Source: Trichosporon coremiiforme
Lineage: Eukaryota > Basidiomycota > Tremellomycetes > Trichosporonales > Trichosporonaceae
Direction: 5' to 3'
Assembly (NCBI GenBank): GCA_039545355.1
Contig: BCJJ01000030.1
Location: 3,954-67,953 of the forward strand
Length of the DNA: 64,000 nt
Shown: positions 8,782 through 18,856 of the stretch, piece after piece
How positions within the stretch are numbered: the stretch's first letter is position 1
Layout: each line of letters begins with the position of its first letter
Translations under genes and position numbers: made by a program
Notes under the pieces: generated by a model
Seen by the model: the letters and a program-made list of their open reading frames with translations, nothing else
Databases searched by the model: none
Told to the model about the DNA's origin: nothing

Positions 8782-10062
8782 CTACGAGCACGCGAAACCC
8801 TTGACAAAGTGGTCGCCGAGGCCCTTGGAGAACTGCATGAGACCGGTGGGCATAAAGATGGCAAACGTAGCAACGAACTTGCAAGCGTTGACACGGAGCG
8901 ACGAGGGCGAGAGGAAGTTGGTGACGCCGCCGCCAAACTGGGCGAGCGGAAAGTTGTAAAAGGCGCCGGTCCTGCCGAGTGTGTAGCCGGGGTAGACGGT
9001 GCGGATTGAGTTGAACAGGAGCGCCCACGTGAACATCTCGTTCGTGGACACAGGGACGTTGCGGCGCGACCAGCCGGGAGGGAAGCGCTCCTTGACGAAG
9101 AACCAGTCGATCGTCTCGGACGTGCACGACTGGTTCTGGCCGCGGAAGACCTCCATCGCGAACGCGCTCTCGGCGTACGCGACGACGTGGCGGAGGGGGT
9201 TAAAGTCCATCGCGTGGTTCGAGTCGACCGAGTCCTTCCACGCGACGTAACGCGACTCGGCACACACTTCGGGGTTGATGTCGTAGCCGTTGGTGCCAAG
9301 GCGGTGGATGATGTCGTAGTAGCGGTGCAGCTTGGTCTCGTTCACGTGCACCTGGTCGCCGATGATCGAGTCGTCGCGCGTCACGCTCGCGTCGCCCTCG
9401 ATAAAGCCGTGGTTCGAGAGGCCGACGCCGGTCCCGGGCGTGCCCGCGCCGATGGAGATCTTGAGCGTCTTAATGTCCGCCTTCCACACGACGCCGGCGA
9501 TGGCGAGGAGGCCGGAGAGCTCGGGCGACATGGACAGCCCCTTCCACACGCCCATCATGAGCTCCTGCGGGGTGCAGATGCCGTTGCGGGGAAGGTAGCC
9601 GTGGTTCGCGAGCGTGTTGAGGCCGGGGCATGGGCCGCGGATGTCGCCGGGGCCCGGCGCAATCCATGGGTGCTCCTCGTCCTCCTGCTCGCCCCAGATG
9701 GGGGGGATGGAGCGGTCGAGCTTGTACGCCTCGTAGATGGCGTCCTTTGTGAGCTGGTCGCGGGGCACGTCGACGAGCTGCGCCACCGGGAACCCTCCAA
9801 ACTTGGGGTTCGCGTGCGCGTCCGCCTCGATCGCGCGGATGCCCTCGGTGACCGCGTTCGTGAGGCCGGTGATGTCCTGGTAGTTCATCGCGCGGAACAC
9901 GCCGCCGAGCGAGTCCCACAGGTTGATGCCTTGGTACTTGAGCGGGTCGAAGATACTGGCGCGCTCGGTGTGCTCGAGCGCAGAAATGTCAGCAGTGCCG
10001 AGTCCCGCGAACGCGGGGAACGCTGCGGCGATGGGCAGAAGGAGCAGGCTGAGGGCGACCAT
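8782..10062 (-). CDS. Secreted heme-thiolate peroxidase / unspecific peroxygenase (chloroperoxidase family)
   Basis: A single exon of 426 residues starts at ATG 10062. Residues 1-19 form a signal peptide. The heme-ligand motif PCPGLNTLANHGY (proximal Cys) and the distal acid motif EGDASVTRDD (catalytic Glu) are both intact, which defines the family PF01328. Such enzymes use hydrogen peroxide to oxygenate or halogenate aromatic and aliphatic substrates outside the cell. The length exceeds that of short peroxygenases (about 240 residues) and fits the longer class or an extended variant. Several NxS/T sites agree with secretion. A TATAAA box at 10098-10103 (minus) lies only about 36 bp upstream of the ATG, implying a very short leader. 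Confidence 0.9.
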   Translation of the reverse strand: MVALSLLLLPIAAAFPAFAGLGTADISALEHTERASIFDPLKYQGINLWDSLGGVFRAMNYQDITGLTNAVTEGIRAIEADAHANPKFGGFPVAQLVDVPRDQLTKDAIYEAYKLDRSIPPIWGEQEDEEHPWIAPGPGDIRGPCPGLNTLANHGYLPRNGICTPQELMMGVWKGLSMSPELSGLLAIAGVVWKADIKTLKISIGAGTPGTGVGLSNHGFIEGDASVTRDDSIIGDQVHVNETKLHRYYDIIHRLGTNGYDINPEVCAESRYVAWKDSVDSNHAMDFNPLRHVVAYAESAFAMEVFRGQNQSCTSETIDWFFVKERFPPGWSRRNVPVSTNEMFTWALLFNSIRTVYPGYTLGRTGAFYNFPLAQFGGGVTNFLSPSSLRVNACKFVATFAIFMPTGLMQFSKGLGDHFVKGFACS

Positions 10063-10097
10063 GGTTCATTGGCGTTGAAGACCGCTTCCTGTCTGTC

Positions 10098-10103
10098 TTT
10101 ATA
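10098..10103 (-). promoter_or_regulatory. TATA box of the peroxygenase gene
   Basis: TATAAA read on the minus strand, 36-41 bp upstream of the start codon at 10062. Confidence 0.55.
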
Positions 10104-11100
10104 GTCCCAAACTTGCCCACTTCCGCATCTTCCGCCAATGTGCCGCCACTGTAATAACCTTAACCATCAAGAGGATCACAATGCGGGGAGCAAGATGGTG
10201 GGGCCGTCGACGCGTTTCAGTTCGTGGAGCAGCCCGGGGCATCCGGAGCACTGCACGTTCCTTAATAGTCTGTTTGATGTGCGCTGAGCTGTTGGCTCCC
10301 GATCGTGGAGCATCAGTCGCAGGGGCTGCCGATAAGGTATTCCCCGAAGTCGGCCATTTGATAGCCAGTGCTCAGAGTTTTGAGTGTACCCGACCCCCTC
10401 CCATTCGTGGCAGAACGAACGCGGCTGGGCCAACGGCTGCCTGCTTCTCGGAGTTAACGCCGCAACACGGTTCATGACATGCTTTTGGAGTGGACCCAAG
10501 AAACCTACAGCACGCAGTGGGGCTGCACGGCGAGCGCACACCGAGCGCCGAGCGGTCTCACATCCGCCCGAGTTTCAGGCGGCCCACGCCGGGGCACGCC
10601 CTCGCGTCCCCGCTTCTGCACAAAGTATCCATCCTTTCGTCGGGCACGGTCTCGGCGACATGTGGTCCGCCTTGAGGTTGGAATGAGTCAAAAGACGTTG
10701 ACAAACGATCAATCATCGACTGATAGGTAATCGACGATCCGCAAGTGGCTGCCACTGGCTTACGCTCGACTTCTTCAAGAAAGATGGCACTAGTGTATTT
10801 AGCACCATACTGCAGGAACACAGCTCCTGATTGAGAGCTGCATTGCACGCACGCATGACGGTGACCGCAAGTCACTGCCGGCTTAAGGTTGTCGGTCGCC
10901 AGGCAGGCACTGCAGGGCCAAGGTTTATCCGGCGGAAAGGTACACCTCGCCGCGCTCGAACGGTCAAGATGGCCTCGTTGGGAACTGTGGCTGACCTTCG
11001 AGCGCTGAGGCGCCAGCCGGCGAGGTCGGTGCGGAGCTTGTCGGCGTACTGCCTTGCCTCCGTCGTGATGCCGACCATGATGTTGCACAGGCAAGACCTG
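10104..11100. other. Intergenic DNA without a clear gene
   Basis: No supported coding sequence. The plus-strand frame running into the sterol-reductase fragment is open from about 10831, but its first 90 codons show no family resemblance. Confidence 0.4.
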
Positions 11101-11343
11101 GAGTCGTTCGATCTTATGTCGGGCAACTCTGGGCCGGATGCGGGGTATGCGGGGTACGGAGATCGATGGGGCCTCACCGCCGGCTTCAACACGCCAATCA
11201 CGCTGTGGTATCCCATCTTCTTCCTCGCCGTCCTGACGCACCGCTGCGGCCGCGACTTTGAGAAGTGCGAGCGCAAGTACGGCGACGACTGGGACGAGTA
11301 CTGCAAGGTTGTCCGCTGGCGCTTCATCCCCTACGCCTACTAG
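11101..11343 (+). pseudogene. C-terminal fragment of an ERG4/ERG24-type sterol reductase
   Basis: The last 55-60 codons (from about 11160 to the TAG at 11341) encode GFNTPITLWYPIFF, then HRCGRDFEKCERKYGDDW, YCKVVRW and FIPYAY. This is the conserved C-terminus of fungal sterol C-24(28)/C-14 reductases, integral ER membrane enzymes of about 430-480 residues. Everything upstream of this tail is missing: no membrane segments and no NYLGDW-like motif are found in the preceding 300 bp. The frame is open upstream but unrelated. I read it as a truncated duplicate of a sterol reductase gene. Confidence 0.65.
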
Positions 11344-11409
11344 ACATAGATGCATCTAGACCATTAGCACCGCTGCATCATTAGTACTCCTGCAACTAGT
11401 ACTGCTGCA

Positions 11410-12036
11410 TCACATGACGACGCATCCGTCGACTGAGTCTTCATAGTTCGGGCGCTTGAACACGTCGACAATCTGCTTGACGAGCTCGTGCTGCTTCTTG
11501 TACTTTTCAATGTTGGTCGCACTCACGCCTTTCGGCGGGTTCGCAAGGTACTCGGGGTACTTTTGCGCGAGCTCGACCATGGGCTCCTTGAGCACCCCCT
11601 TGCTCATGAGCTGCGCCATCATGCCGTCGAGCAGGCTGCCAAGCTCGTCATCATCGTCGCCAAGCCCCTCTAGTCCGTCGAGCGCTGAGGGGTCGCTGCT
11701 CAGCTGCTGGAGCAGCGCGGCGAGCTCGCCCGGCATGCTGTCGCTGCCGTTGCTGCCGTTCGAGCCGCCCTGGCTGATGTTCTCCATCGCCTTCTTGATC
11801 GTCTCCTCAAAGCTCGTCAGCTTGCCGGCCAGCTTGGGTGGCGCGCGCAGGTTCTTCTTGTCCATGTCGAGCGCCTCGAGTCCCTCGCCACTGAGCATTG
11901 CCTCGAGCGCCCGCTGGAACGCCTTCTCCTCCTCCTCAGCGCTCAGCTTCTTGGGCGACTCGGCCTTGGCAGACGTCTCACCGGCCATGGGTCCCGGCGG
12001 GTTCTCGTTCGCGAGCTGGCGCAGCAACGACTCCAT
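11410..12036 (-). CDS. PEX19: Peroxin-19, peroxisomal membrane protein import receptor (short form)
   Basis: The open frame of 208 residues runs from ATG 12036 to TGA 11410. PEX19 binds newly made peroxisomal membrane proteins in the cytosol and docks them on PEX3. The sequence shows GMESLLRQLANENPPG, LTSFEETIKKAMENI, the acidic linker, LLDGMMAQLMSKGVLKEPM, KYPEYLANPP and EKYKKQHELVKQIVDVF. It ends in CVVM, a CAAX farnesylation box, as expected for PEX19. The family is usually about 300 residues. Here the N-terminal region holding the PEX3-binding helix is absent, and the helix bundle between IVDVF and the CAAX box is nearly deleted. Only about 110 bp separate this start from the next gene, so there is little room for missing exons. 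A TAG just upstream followed by ATCGAGGGC could be an acceptor, with IEG continuing the conserved sequence. Confidence 0.85.
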   Translation of the reverse strand: MESLLRQLANENPPGPMAGETSAKAESPKKLSAEEEEKAFQRALEAMLSGEGLEALDMDKKNLRAPPKLAGKLTSFEETIKKAMENISQGGSNGSNGSDSMPGELAALLQQLSSDPSALDGLEGLGDDDDELGSLLDGMMAQLMSKGVLKEPMVELAQKYPEYLANPPKGVSATNIEKYKKQHELVKQIVDVFKRPNYEDSVDGCVVM

Positions 12037-12150
12037 GCCCTCGATCTACTACAACCATTCATTCCATTCCAGTCTTCTGTGCCGTCCTATTCCTGCTGTT
12101 CCTATTACTTCCGATCCTTCGTAGTCACATTTCCATGTCTGGTTCAGGAC

Positions 12151-12771
12151 TCAGTCTTCACCCACGACGATCGTCTGGACGTTTCCGTCATCCTCCGTAA
12201 ACTTGGCGACATTGTTCACGATGGTGGGTGAACCTGAGACGAGAACAATCTCGCCCCCTCCAAGCGCGTCGATGAGGGACAGGAACGAGTTGAGGTAGCG
12301 CTGCGGGGAGGGGGAGGCAGGGGAATCGGGGTACCCGTCAAAGTCGAGCTCTCCCGAGATGCTCATGGGCTGGGCCTTGTTCCACTGGTCGCGGAACTTG
12401 TCGAACCACTCGTTGGCGGCAGGGTCAGTCTGGCCCTCGCGGCGCTTCTCGATGCGCTGCTGGATCGCGTCCTGGATAGTGCGGAGGCGGTCGTCTGCAC
12501 CCTTGTTCAGCTGCACGAGCTCATCGAGCACCTTGCTCGCAGCCTGGGCGCGCTCCTTGCCCCCGGACCCGGGGGGAGACAGCTGCTGGAAGCTGTCAAG
12601 GACCCAGTGGGTGGCCGGGTTGTCGACGTAGGTGGCGCCAGAGTCGCGGATGGTGCTGAGGGAGGCGGGGCCCATGCGGGTCAGTGCGAGGTGGTCAGCG
12701 AGGAGGTAGGGGCGCTTGGCACCCTTGAGCGCGCGCTGGAGGAGCTGGCTGATGTGCTTGTCGGTGGGCAT
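12151..12771 (-). CDS. Hypothetical protein
   Basis: A single exon of 206 residues starts at ATG 12771 (MPTDKHISQLLQRAL). Visible parts are an N-terminal helical region with ISQLLQRALKGAKRPYLLAD, a Gln/Glu/Arg-rich helical middle (about 85-130), a Pro/Ser stretch, and a C-terminal half with LNSFLSLIDALGGGEIVLV followed by an acidic end. No family was recognised. An upstream frame extension lacking ATG exists and was not used. It lies head-to-tail with PEX19, about 110 bp away. Confidence 0.55.
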   Translation of the reverse strand: MPTDKHISQLLQRALKGAKRPYLLADHLALTRMGPASLSTIRDSGATYVDNPATHWVLDSFQQLSPPGSGGKERAQAASKVLDELVQLNKGADDRLRTIQDAIQQRIEKRREGQTDPAANEWFDKFRDQWNKAQPMSISGELDFDGYPDSPASPSPQRYLNSFLSLIDALGGGEIVLVSGSPTIVNNVAKFTEDDGNVQTIVVGED

Positions 12772-14025
12772 TGTGCGAGAATGATGGGAAGGAGCGTGCG
12801 CGAGAAGGCGAGTGTCGAGGGTGATATAGCCGGGCCGGATCTCATTGTACGGGTCTCGTTGTCGCGATGGATCGGGCGGGATATGGCTACGCGGGGGGGG
12901 GCTCATTCACAAGGGGGATGACGTAACACGATGGGCAGGCTGGCCAGGCACTCATCACGTGACCTTGTCTCGGCCTCGGATATCACCGTTATCCGCTCCT
13001 CCCCCACCCTGCACGAGGTGGTGGGACGTGTTGCGATTGTTCGCGCATCCGCATCGCCGCGATTCGGGCATGCCATACACTGCCGTCGAATTCCTCGTAA
13101 GATCGAGCGCACGCGGTATAGACAGCTCACTATCATTCCAGGCGTTTCATGTCGTTGTCGACCATATAGTGGATCTGGTCGGGCACAAGGACTCCAGTGC
13201 ACCTTATCCGACGTCGAAATATGCTCTCGACTCTTTTGTCTCAATATCCGCGACCACGTCGATGTGATTCAGCTTCAACGCCGACACCTTTCGCAATACA
13301 GAGGTAGGAGGAAGTTGCGTCCTGTCCTCCACGCACAAATGGGGGTTTGACCTGGAGACAGCCAGCCTGGGTCAATTCAGAATCTGCGCAGCGTATGGAA
13401 CGCATGTGCTACAGACCCGCGGAACCTGCACGAATTGATTCTCGCGGCACGATCATGTTCCCGAGATCAGTCGGTAATCAACTGGCCAACGTCGACTTGA
13501 ATCCCGATTGAACTTGTCTATCCGAGACCTGCGCCATCGTCTCGGAACTGTGATCGACATGCTTCCCTGGGACCCGTTGCGCTTCCAGAATGAGTTTACT
13601 GCCGAAGCCCCACATGCGTAAGGCGGCACTGATGAGTCTGGCCCTTCATGACGCACGTCGATAAGGGTATTAGAAGCCGTTTGGCGGGGTAATGTTACGG
13701 CGCCAGCATGACGCATGAGAGCATGTGTCCGCTTGCATTGAGCTACCACGACATCTACTCACAGCGATGCGGGAACTCGCTCGGAGCCGTGCACCGCAAG
13801 CATCATTAATGAGCTCATTCCCACGGCGCTGGGCTTGCCCACTGCCCGCCGGATATCTGTGCACATCGACCGCACTGAATGTGACTCTTTGCGACCGCGG
13901 GTGCGTAACGCTGTTCACGTCATGCAGCGCGGCTCGGCGACGTCGGCGTCAGCGTCAGCGTTGGGAGACTGCCGGCGATGGTATATAACAGTGCAGCCCC
14001 GTTGTCGAACTCCAGCCCAACGACC
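12772..14025. other. Intergenic region upstream of the ricin-B lectin gene
   Basis: No convincing gene on either strand across 1.25 kb. The right end carries the lectin promoter, with a TATATAA box at 13982-13988. Confidence 0.45.
13982..13988 (+). promoter_or_regulatory. TATA box of the ricin-B lectin gene
   Basis: TATATAA, 38-44 bp upstream of the ATG at 14026. An ATG at 13978 in the same frame precedes the box and is therefore unlikely to be the start. Confidence 0.55.
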
Positions 14026-14487
14026 ATGTTCTCTCTTCTTATCGTACTCACGATTGCCTCCGCCGCCCTCGCCCAGACACTGCCGCAGAACGTCCCGATC
14101 AAGCGCCAGGGCTCCAACGTCTGTCTCGACAACACCTGGGGCGACCTCAAGGACGGCAACCAGATTCAGGTCTACGAGTGTTTCAACACTGCGCCCAACC
14201 AGCAGTGGACGTGGGAGCCGAGCCAGAAGGTCAACAACGAGCAGTTCTTCCACCTCAAGTTTGGCGACAAGTGCGTAGGCTTCCAGGTGCCCTCGCACGG
14301 CAACGCGGCCGGCGCGCCCGTCGCCATTGCCCCGTGCGACAGCGACAAGTGGCAGCTCGACTGGCGCTGGGCTGGGGACAACATCTGCTCGACGGGCAAC
14401 CGCTGCATGCAGGTCGGCAAGGGAAACAACGACAAGGTCACGATCGGGTCGTGCCCGACCCCGTTCGTGCAGCCCGAGCAGCTGTAA
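14026..14487 (+). CDS. Secreted ricin-B-type lectin (beta-trefoil)
   Basis: A single exon of 153 residues. The start at 14026 (MFSLLIVLTIASAALAQ) gives a clean signal peptide, and an in-frame ATG 48 bp upstream would bury it. The mature part is one beta-trefoil of about 135 residues. It shows C-L-D-N-T, the QxW motifs NQQWTW and DKWQLDW, and paired cysteines (NVCLD/YECF, DKCVGF/APCDS, GNRCMQV/GSCPT). Proteins of this class bind galactose or GalNAc-type sugars; the true ligand is unknown. Its QxW spacing resembles the other lectin at 23548-24097, but that gene has two introns and this one none. Confidence 0.85.
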   Translation: MFSLLIVLTIASAALAQTLPQNVPIKRQGSNVCLDNTWGDLKDGNQIQVYECFNTAPNQQWTWEPSQKVNNEQFFHLKFGDKCVGFQVPSHGNAAGAPVAIAPCDSDKWQLDWRWAGDNICSTGNRCMQVGKGNNDKVTIGSCPTPFVQPEQL

Positions 14488-14570
14488 TGTGAATGCACCC
14501 GTAGCCTCGGTCTTACGTCACACCTCCACTCACATCTCGCATCTCACTGATCCTGACTCTCAACAACACA

Positions 14571-15219
14571 ATGCTCGCTACACCTCGCATCAAGCTCACG
14601 CCCGTGGCTCCCGTTCTCGGGGACCCGAAGCAGGCGCGCCGCGAGGAGACGACGATCATCCTGCGCAAGAACGCCTGGGATTGGGGAGTAAGTGTCTGTG
14701 CGTCACTCGCTGATGCAGTCCGACTACGCCGTGCAGGACACGGACGGTTACACCATCGTCGTCGCGACCGCAACGCCGAACTCGGCGAGCGACAAGATGG
14801 AGATCTTCAACGAGGTCGGCACGCACCTGTACGAGATCAAGAACCGCCTCAGCTTGCACCGCACGATGCAGGGCAAGCGCGACCACGAGTTCTTCGAGGT
14901 GCAGAACGAGAAGACGCAAAAGGGCACGACGGACCACGAGTCTGTCATGACCGGCTGGTGGAAGGACGGGTCTGGCATGCGCCGCTTCGCCATCAAGGGC
15001 AACTGGTACAAGGGCGAGGCAGTCGTCTGGCTGTCCGAGTCGAACCACCCCATCGGCACCATCCTCACGGCGGATTCGTCCGAAGGGTACCAGCGCGTCA
15101 GCGGCGAGACCAAGGGGGAGGAGGACTATGTGGTGTGCGTCGCGCCCGGGGTGGACCTGCAGGTGTTTGCGGGCATCTGCATCGCGGCAGAAACGATTCT
15201 CGCCAAGGCAGCTAAATAG
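14571..15219 (+). CDS. LURP-one-related / tubby C-terminal-like protein
   Basis: Exons 14571-14687 and 14719-15219 join in phase 0 across a 31-nt intron (GTAAGT...GCTGATGCAG), giving 205 residues. The fold family (LOR, PF04525) is a 12-strand barrel around a central helix. It is indicated here by ILRKNAWDWGSDYAVQDTDG, the DKMEIFNEVGTHLYEI strand pair, LSLHRTM, then VWLSESNHPIGTI and a closing hydrophobic C-terminal helix (VDLQVFAGICIAAETIL). Fungal members have no established biochemical role. The 83-bp gap from the lectin stop is short, but the two genes look unrelated. Confidence 0.75.
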
Positions 15220-15603
15220 AAGGGCATAGAAACTACGTCATGTTTCCGCTTTCCGGCGGATGTTCATTATCAAGCACGACTCTAAGCGCCGGGGCTATGC
15301 TGTGATCTGATAAGGCCGGGGCTTCGGCGTGAAGCTTATCACGCACTGAGCCCTGAGCAGGTAGTTGAGCAGTCCGACGACACTGACAATTGACATTGGC
15401 TCTTGGCCTCCCTGACAGCATGTCGCAGCTGCTTCGTATCGGCCGACGCCCATCGAGATCCAAAGCTTGGCGGCCGAATTGGTGACAACCTGGGGCGATG
15501 GTGCTGCCAAGATAATTCTGCGCTTGTTCCAGTGGGCTCCTGCACATGCACATAAAAGGCGCTGCGCGAGGTCCTGACAACGTAGAAGACCTACTCTACC
15601 ACC

Positions 15604-16789
15604 ATGCGTCTCACCTACTTCGCCCTCCTCGGTACCGCCCTCGCGGCGCGGCCCTTCTTGTCCGAGCCCGATACCGGCATCGAGGACGTCCTCGGCGACA
15701 CGCCGAACGGCACGCTCGCGAACCTGACGCAGCTCGTCGGCCTGCCTGACTTCCAGTGGGCCGCGCGCCGTTACCTCCCGCCCGCCAACTACACGTACTA
15801 CATCAACGGCGTCGCCGGCGAGTGGAGCGCCCGCAACAACCTCGAGGCCTACTACCGCTACACCTGGCGCCCGCGCCAGCTGGTCGACATCACGCGCATC
15901 CCCGACACGCTGCAGACGACCTTCCTCGGTCACAACTTCTCGGTCCCCTTCTACATCTCGCCGTGCGCCAAGGCGTTCGACGGCAACAAGGATGGCGAGC
16001 TCGGCCTCGTCAAGGGCGCCGCCAAGAACGATGTTCTGTACATCTCGTCCTCGTACTCGTCCCTGACGGTCGAGGAGATCTTTGATGCGGCGGAGGAGGG
16101 GCAGACCATGTTCCGCCAGATCTACCTGAACGGCAACATCACGTACGACGAGGCGCTGATCCGCCGCGTCGAGAAGGCCGGCGCCAAGGCGCTCATCTGG
16201 ACCGTCGACTCGAACGCGGGAAGCAACCGCCAGCGTGCGGACCGCTACGGCGTCGGTTCGCAGTCGCTCTTCTCCGACAAGGCGCAGCTGTTCACCTGGG
16301 ATTACTACGAGAAGCTCCGCTCGCTGACCCAGCTGCCGATTGCTCTCAAGGGCATCCAGTCGGTGCAGACGATCCGCGAGGCGGCCGAGCACAAGGTGCC
16401 CGCCGTCATCGTCTCGAACCACGGCGGGCGCTCGCTCGACGGCGCCCCTTCGCCCCTCGAGGTGCTCCTCGACATCCACGAGGAATGCCCCGAGCTCGTG
16501 GATCAGATCGACATCTGGGCCGACGGCGGTGTGCGCTACGGCGGCGACATCCTCAAGCTGCTCGCGCTTGGCGCCAAGGGCGTCGGCATTGGCCGCCCCT
16601 TCATGTTCGGCAACATGTACGGCACCGACGGCGTCGATCGCGTCATCCAGATCCTCAAGAAGGAGCTCATCACCGACGCGGGCAACGTCGGCATCCCGAC
16701 GCTGCAGGACATCTCGCCCGACTACGTGAGTACCCGTAACGCTCCGCTGACGCCAGCTTCGCCTCACGCCCAATTATTGGTACAGCTAG
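15604..16789 (+). CDS. Secreted FMN-dependent alpha-hydroxyacid oxidase/dehydrogenase
   Basis: Exons 15604-16725 and 16757-16789 join in phase 0 across a 31-nt intron, giving 384 residues. A signal peptide (MRLTYFALLGTALA) leads the protein. The FMN TIM-barrel family PF01070 oxidises L-lactate, glycolate or related 2-hydroxyacids. Key parts are present: the YYINGVAGE substrate-side Tyr, FRQIYLN, WTVDSN (Asp), the SNHGGRSLDGAPS active-site His and Arg, and the FMN-phosphate segment ADGGVRYGGD / GVGIGRPFMFG. There is no cytochrome b5 domain, so oxygen is the likely electron acceptor and hydrogen peroxide the product. NxT sites near the N-terminus fit secretion. Without splicing the frame would run on to an unrelated tail; splicing gives LRLTPNYWYS. 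An ATAAAA box lies about 50 bp upstream of the ATG. Confidence 0.85.
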
Positions 16790-16880
16790 TCTTAAGGGAT
16801 GCATATTCGGGGCCCCCCCGTTTCATTATATTGTTCACAACTTGATTCTGCGGCTTTCCGCTCCACGCATCGACGTCGCT

Positions 16881-18856
16881 CTACACCTTGACGTCGACCT
16901 CGGTAATGTCGACAGGCTCATCGAGGACGCCGCTCTTCGAATGGTCGCGGTAGTTCGCGCGCAGCGGGGGCGGAGGCTGCGCACGCGAGTTGCACAGCAG
17001 GTGGCGCTTGAAGAAGTACGGCAGCCACTGCTTGGTCTGGTACGAGATGAACCGGCCGCTCGGGACGGAGAAGACGTCGTCGAGCTCCTCGAGCGAGATG
17101 CCCTTGGTCTCGGGGACGAAGAGGAAGATGAGCACGAGCGCGATGGCGCACAGTCCGGCGTAGAAGCAGAAGGCGCCGAGCGGGGTCATGGCCGTCTTCA
17201 TCGCGGGGAACGTGAGGCCGAGCACACCGGCGAAGAGCATGTTGACGAACACGGCGAACGCCATGCCCTGCTCACGCTGCACGGTCGGGAACACCTCGGC
17301 GCCGTACAGGAAGCACACGGGGCCCTCGCCGACCGAGTAGAAGCAGGTGAACAGGTAGATGAACGTCGCGACGACGCCGAGGCGTGCCTTGGAGCCGCCC
17401 TCGTGGTACGGGATCAGGAACGAGAGACCGGTGCCGAGCAGCGTGATGATCATGAACGGGAACGTAGACAGGAGCAGCGAGCGGCGGCCGAACGTGTCGA
17501 TCGTGAACAGCGCGGGGATCGCAAAGGTAAAGTTGAGCGCACCGAAGCCGAGCGACGCGTACAGCGCCTGCTTTTCCGAGAAACCCGACTCGACGAACAC
17601 GGTGGACGAGTAGAACGAGATGATGTTGATACCGCACATCTGCTGCGCGAGCATCACGACGGACGCGCCGACGGTCGCGCGGCGGATACGGGGAACGGCG
17701 AAGCAGTCGCGGAGACGCGCAAAGTAGCCGGCGCCGCGCGCCTCGGCGAGCTCCTCCATGTAGAGCACGTACGAGTAGTAGAGGTCACGCGCCGCGATGA
17801 TCTCGCCGTTGCGGATGATCTCGTACGAGTGGAGGGCCTTGCGGTACTTGCCCTTCTTCATGTACCAACGGGGCGACTCGGGGCAGAGATAGATGAAGAG
17901 CGCAAGCGGGAGCGCGGGGATGAACGCCGAGCCGAGCTGCAGGCGCCACGCAATGTCCTTGACGTTCATGACGACACAGTTGGCCGCGAATCCGAGGAAG
18001 ATACCGAAACAGACGTACAGCTGCCAGCCCATCGTGAGCGCACCGCGGATGCGCGTCGGGGCGAGCTCGGCAGAGTACACCGCGACGGTCGCCGCCTTGG
18101 CGCCCATGCCGATTCCCATGACCAGACGGATGGCGAGGAGCTGGTACCACGTCTGCGAGAAGCCAGAACCGATAGGAGTAGCGACGAGGATGATGGCCGT
18201 GATGAAGATTTCTCCCCTGCGCCCAAACCAGTGATTGAGAGGATCAGACAACCAAACGCCTGGGATAGCACCGGCGAGGTAAGGAGCAGCGTTGATGACA
18301 CCGACGATCCAGTCGCCACGGCTCTGGCCGGCGCCCTTGGCGGGACCCGCGCGCGGAAGGAGGTCACGGCGCTGGGCGCCCTGGGTCGCGGGCGGGGGCA
18401 GCAGACCGAACTCGACGGGGAAGGACAGGTTCGCGCCGTTGGAGCCGGTCTGATCCCATCCCTGGACGGCGGCGCCGAGCGCGCAGACGAACATGGTGAA
18501 AATGAGCCTCTTGGGGACGCGCCACTTGTGGTCGCGCTCGAACGCGAGCTGGTTCTGCTCCTCGGGGGAAAGGCACGTAAGGGTCTGGAAGTTGTCCGGG
18601 TCGCGCGCAACGAGCGCCGCCCTCTCGAAGAGTTCCTCCTTGTCGGCAAGGTCGTGTGCCGTGGCAAACTTGCGGCCCATGACAGCAACCTGCTCCTGCG
18701 AGTAGTGCTGCCGTCAGCGACATCCCTCGTGTGGCTCACCTGCAAGGGGTTCTCGATGACCATGCCGCCGACCATGACGGAACCGCGGCGGGCGCCGGCC
18801 ATGGCGTCGGCCTTTGCGTCGTCGTACTGCTCGATGTGCTGGTCTTCTTGCTTCAT
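16881..18856 (-). CDS. MFS sugar transporter
   Basis: Exon 1 (18740-18856) and exon 2 (16881-18695) join in phase 0 across a 44-nt intron, giving 643 residues. This is a plasma-membrane hexose-type carrier of the major facilitator family with 12 predicted membrane helices. Family signatures are PLNHWFGRRGEIF, RLVMGIGMGAKAATVAVYSAE, PESPRWYMKKGKYRKA, QQMCGINIISFYSS, DTFGRRSLLL and VPETKGISLEELD. A long hydrophilic N-terminus (about 90 residues) precedes helix 1. An unusual Pro/Arg/Gly-rich insert (about 130-160) lies in the loop after helix 1, where such carriers usually have a moderate loop. The C-terminal tail is cytosolic and charged. It is convergent with the FMN enzyme, with stops about 90 bp apart. 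Confidence 0.9.

Noticed and set aside
10831..11100. N-terminal extension of the sterol reductase fragment
   Set aside because: The frame is open but unrelated to the family, and the conserved segments expected there are absent, so only the tail was called.
12772..12906. Longer N-terminus for the hypothetical gene at 12151
   Set aside because: The extension has no ATG at its start and reads like leader sequence; the ATG at 12771 was preferred.
15295..16773. Minus-strand frame of 492 codons opposite the FMN enzyme
   Set aside because: Shadow frame without domains; the plus strand has a complete FMN-binding enzyme.
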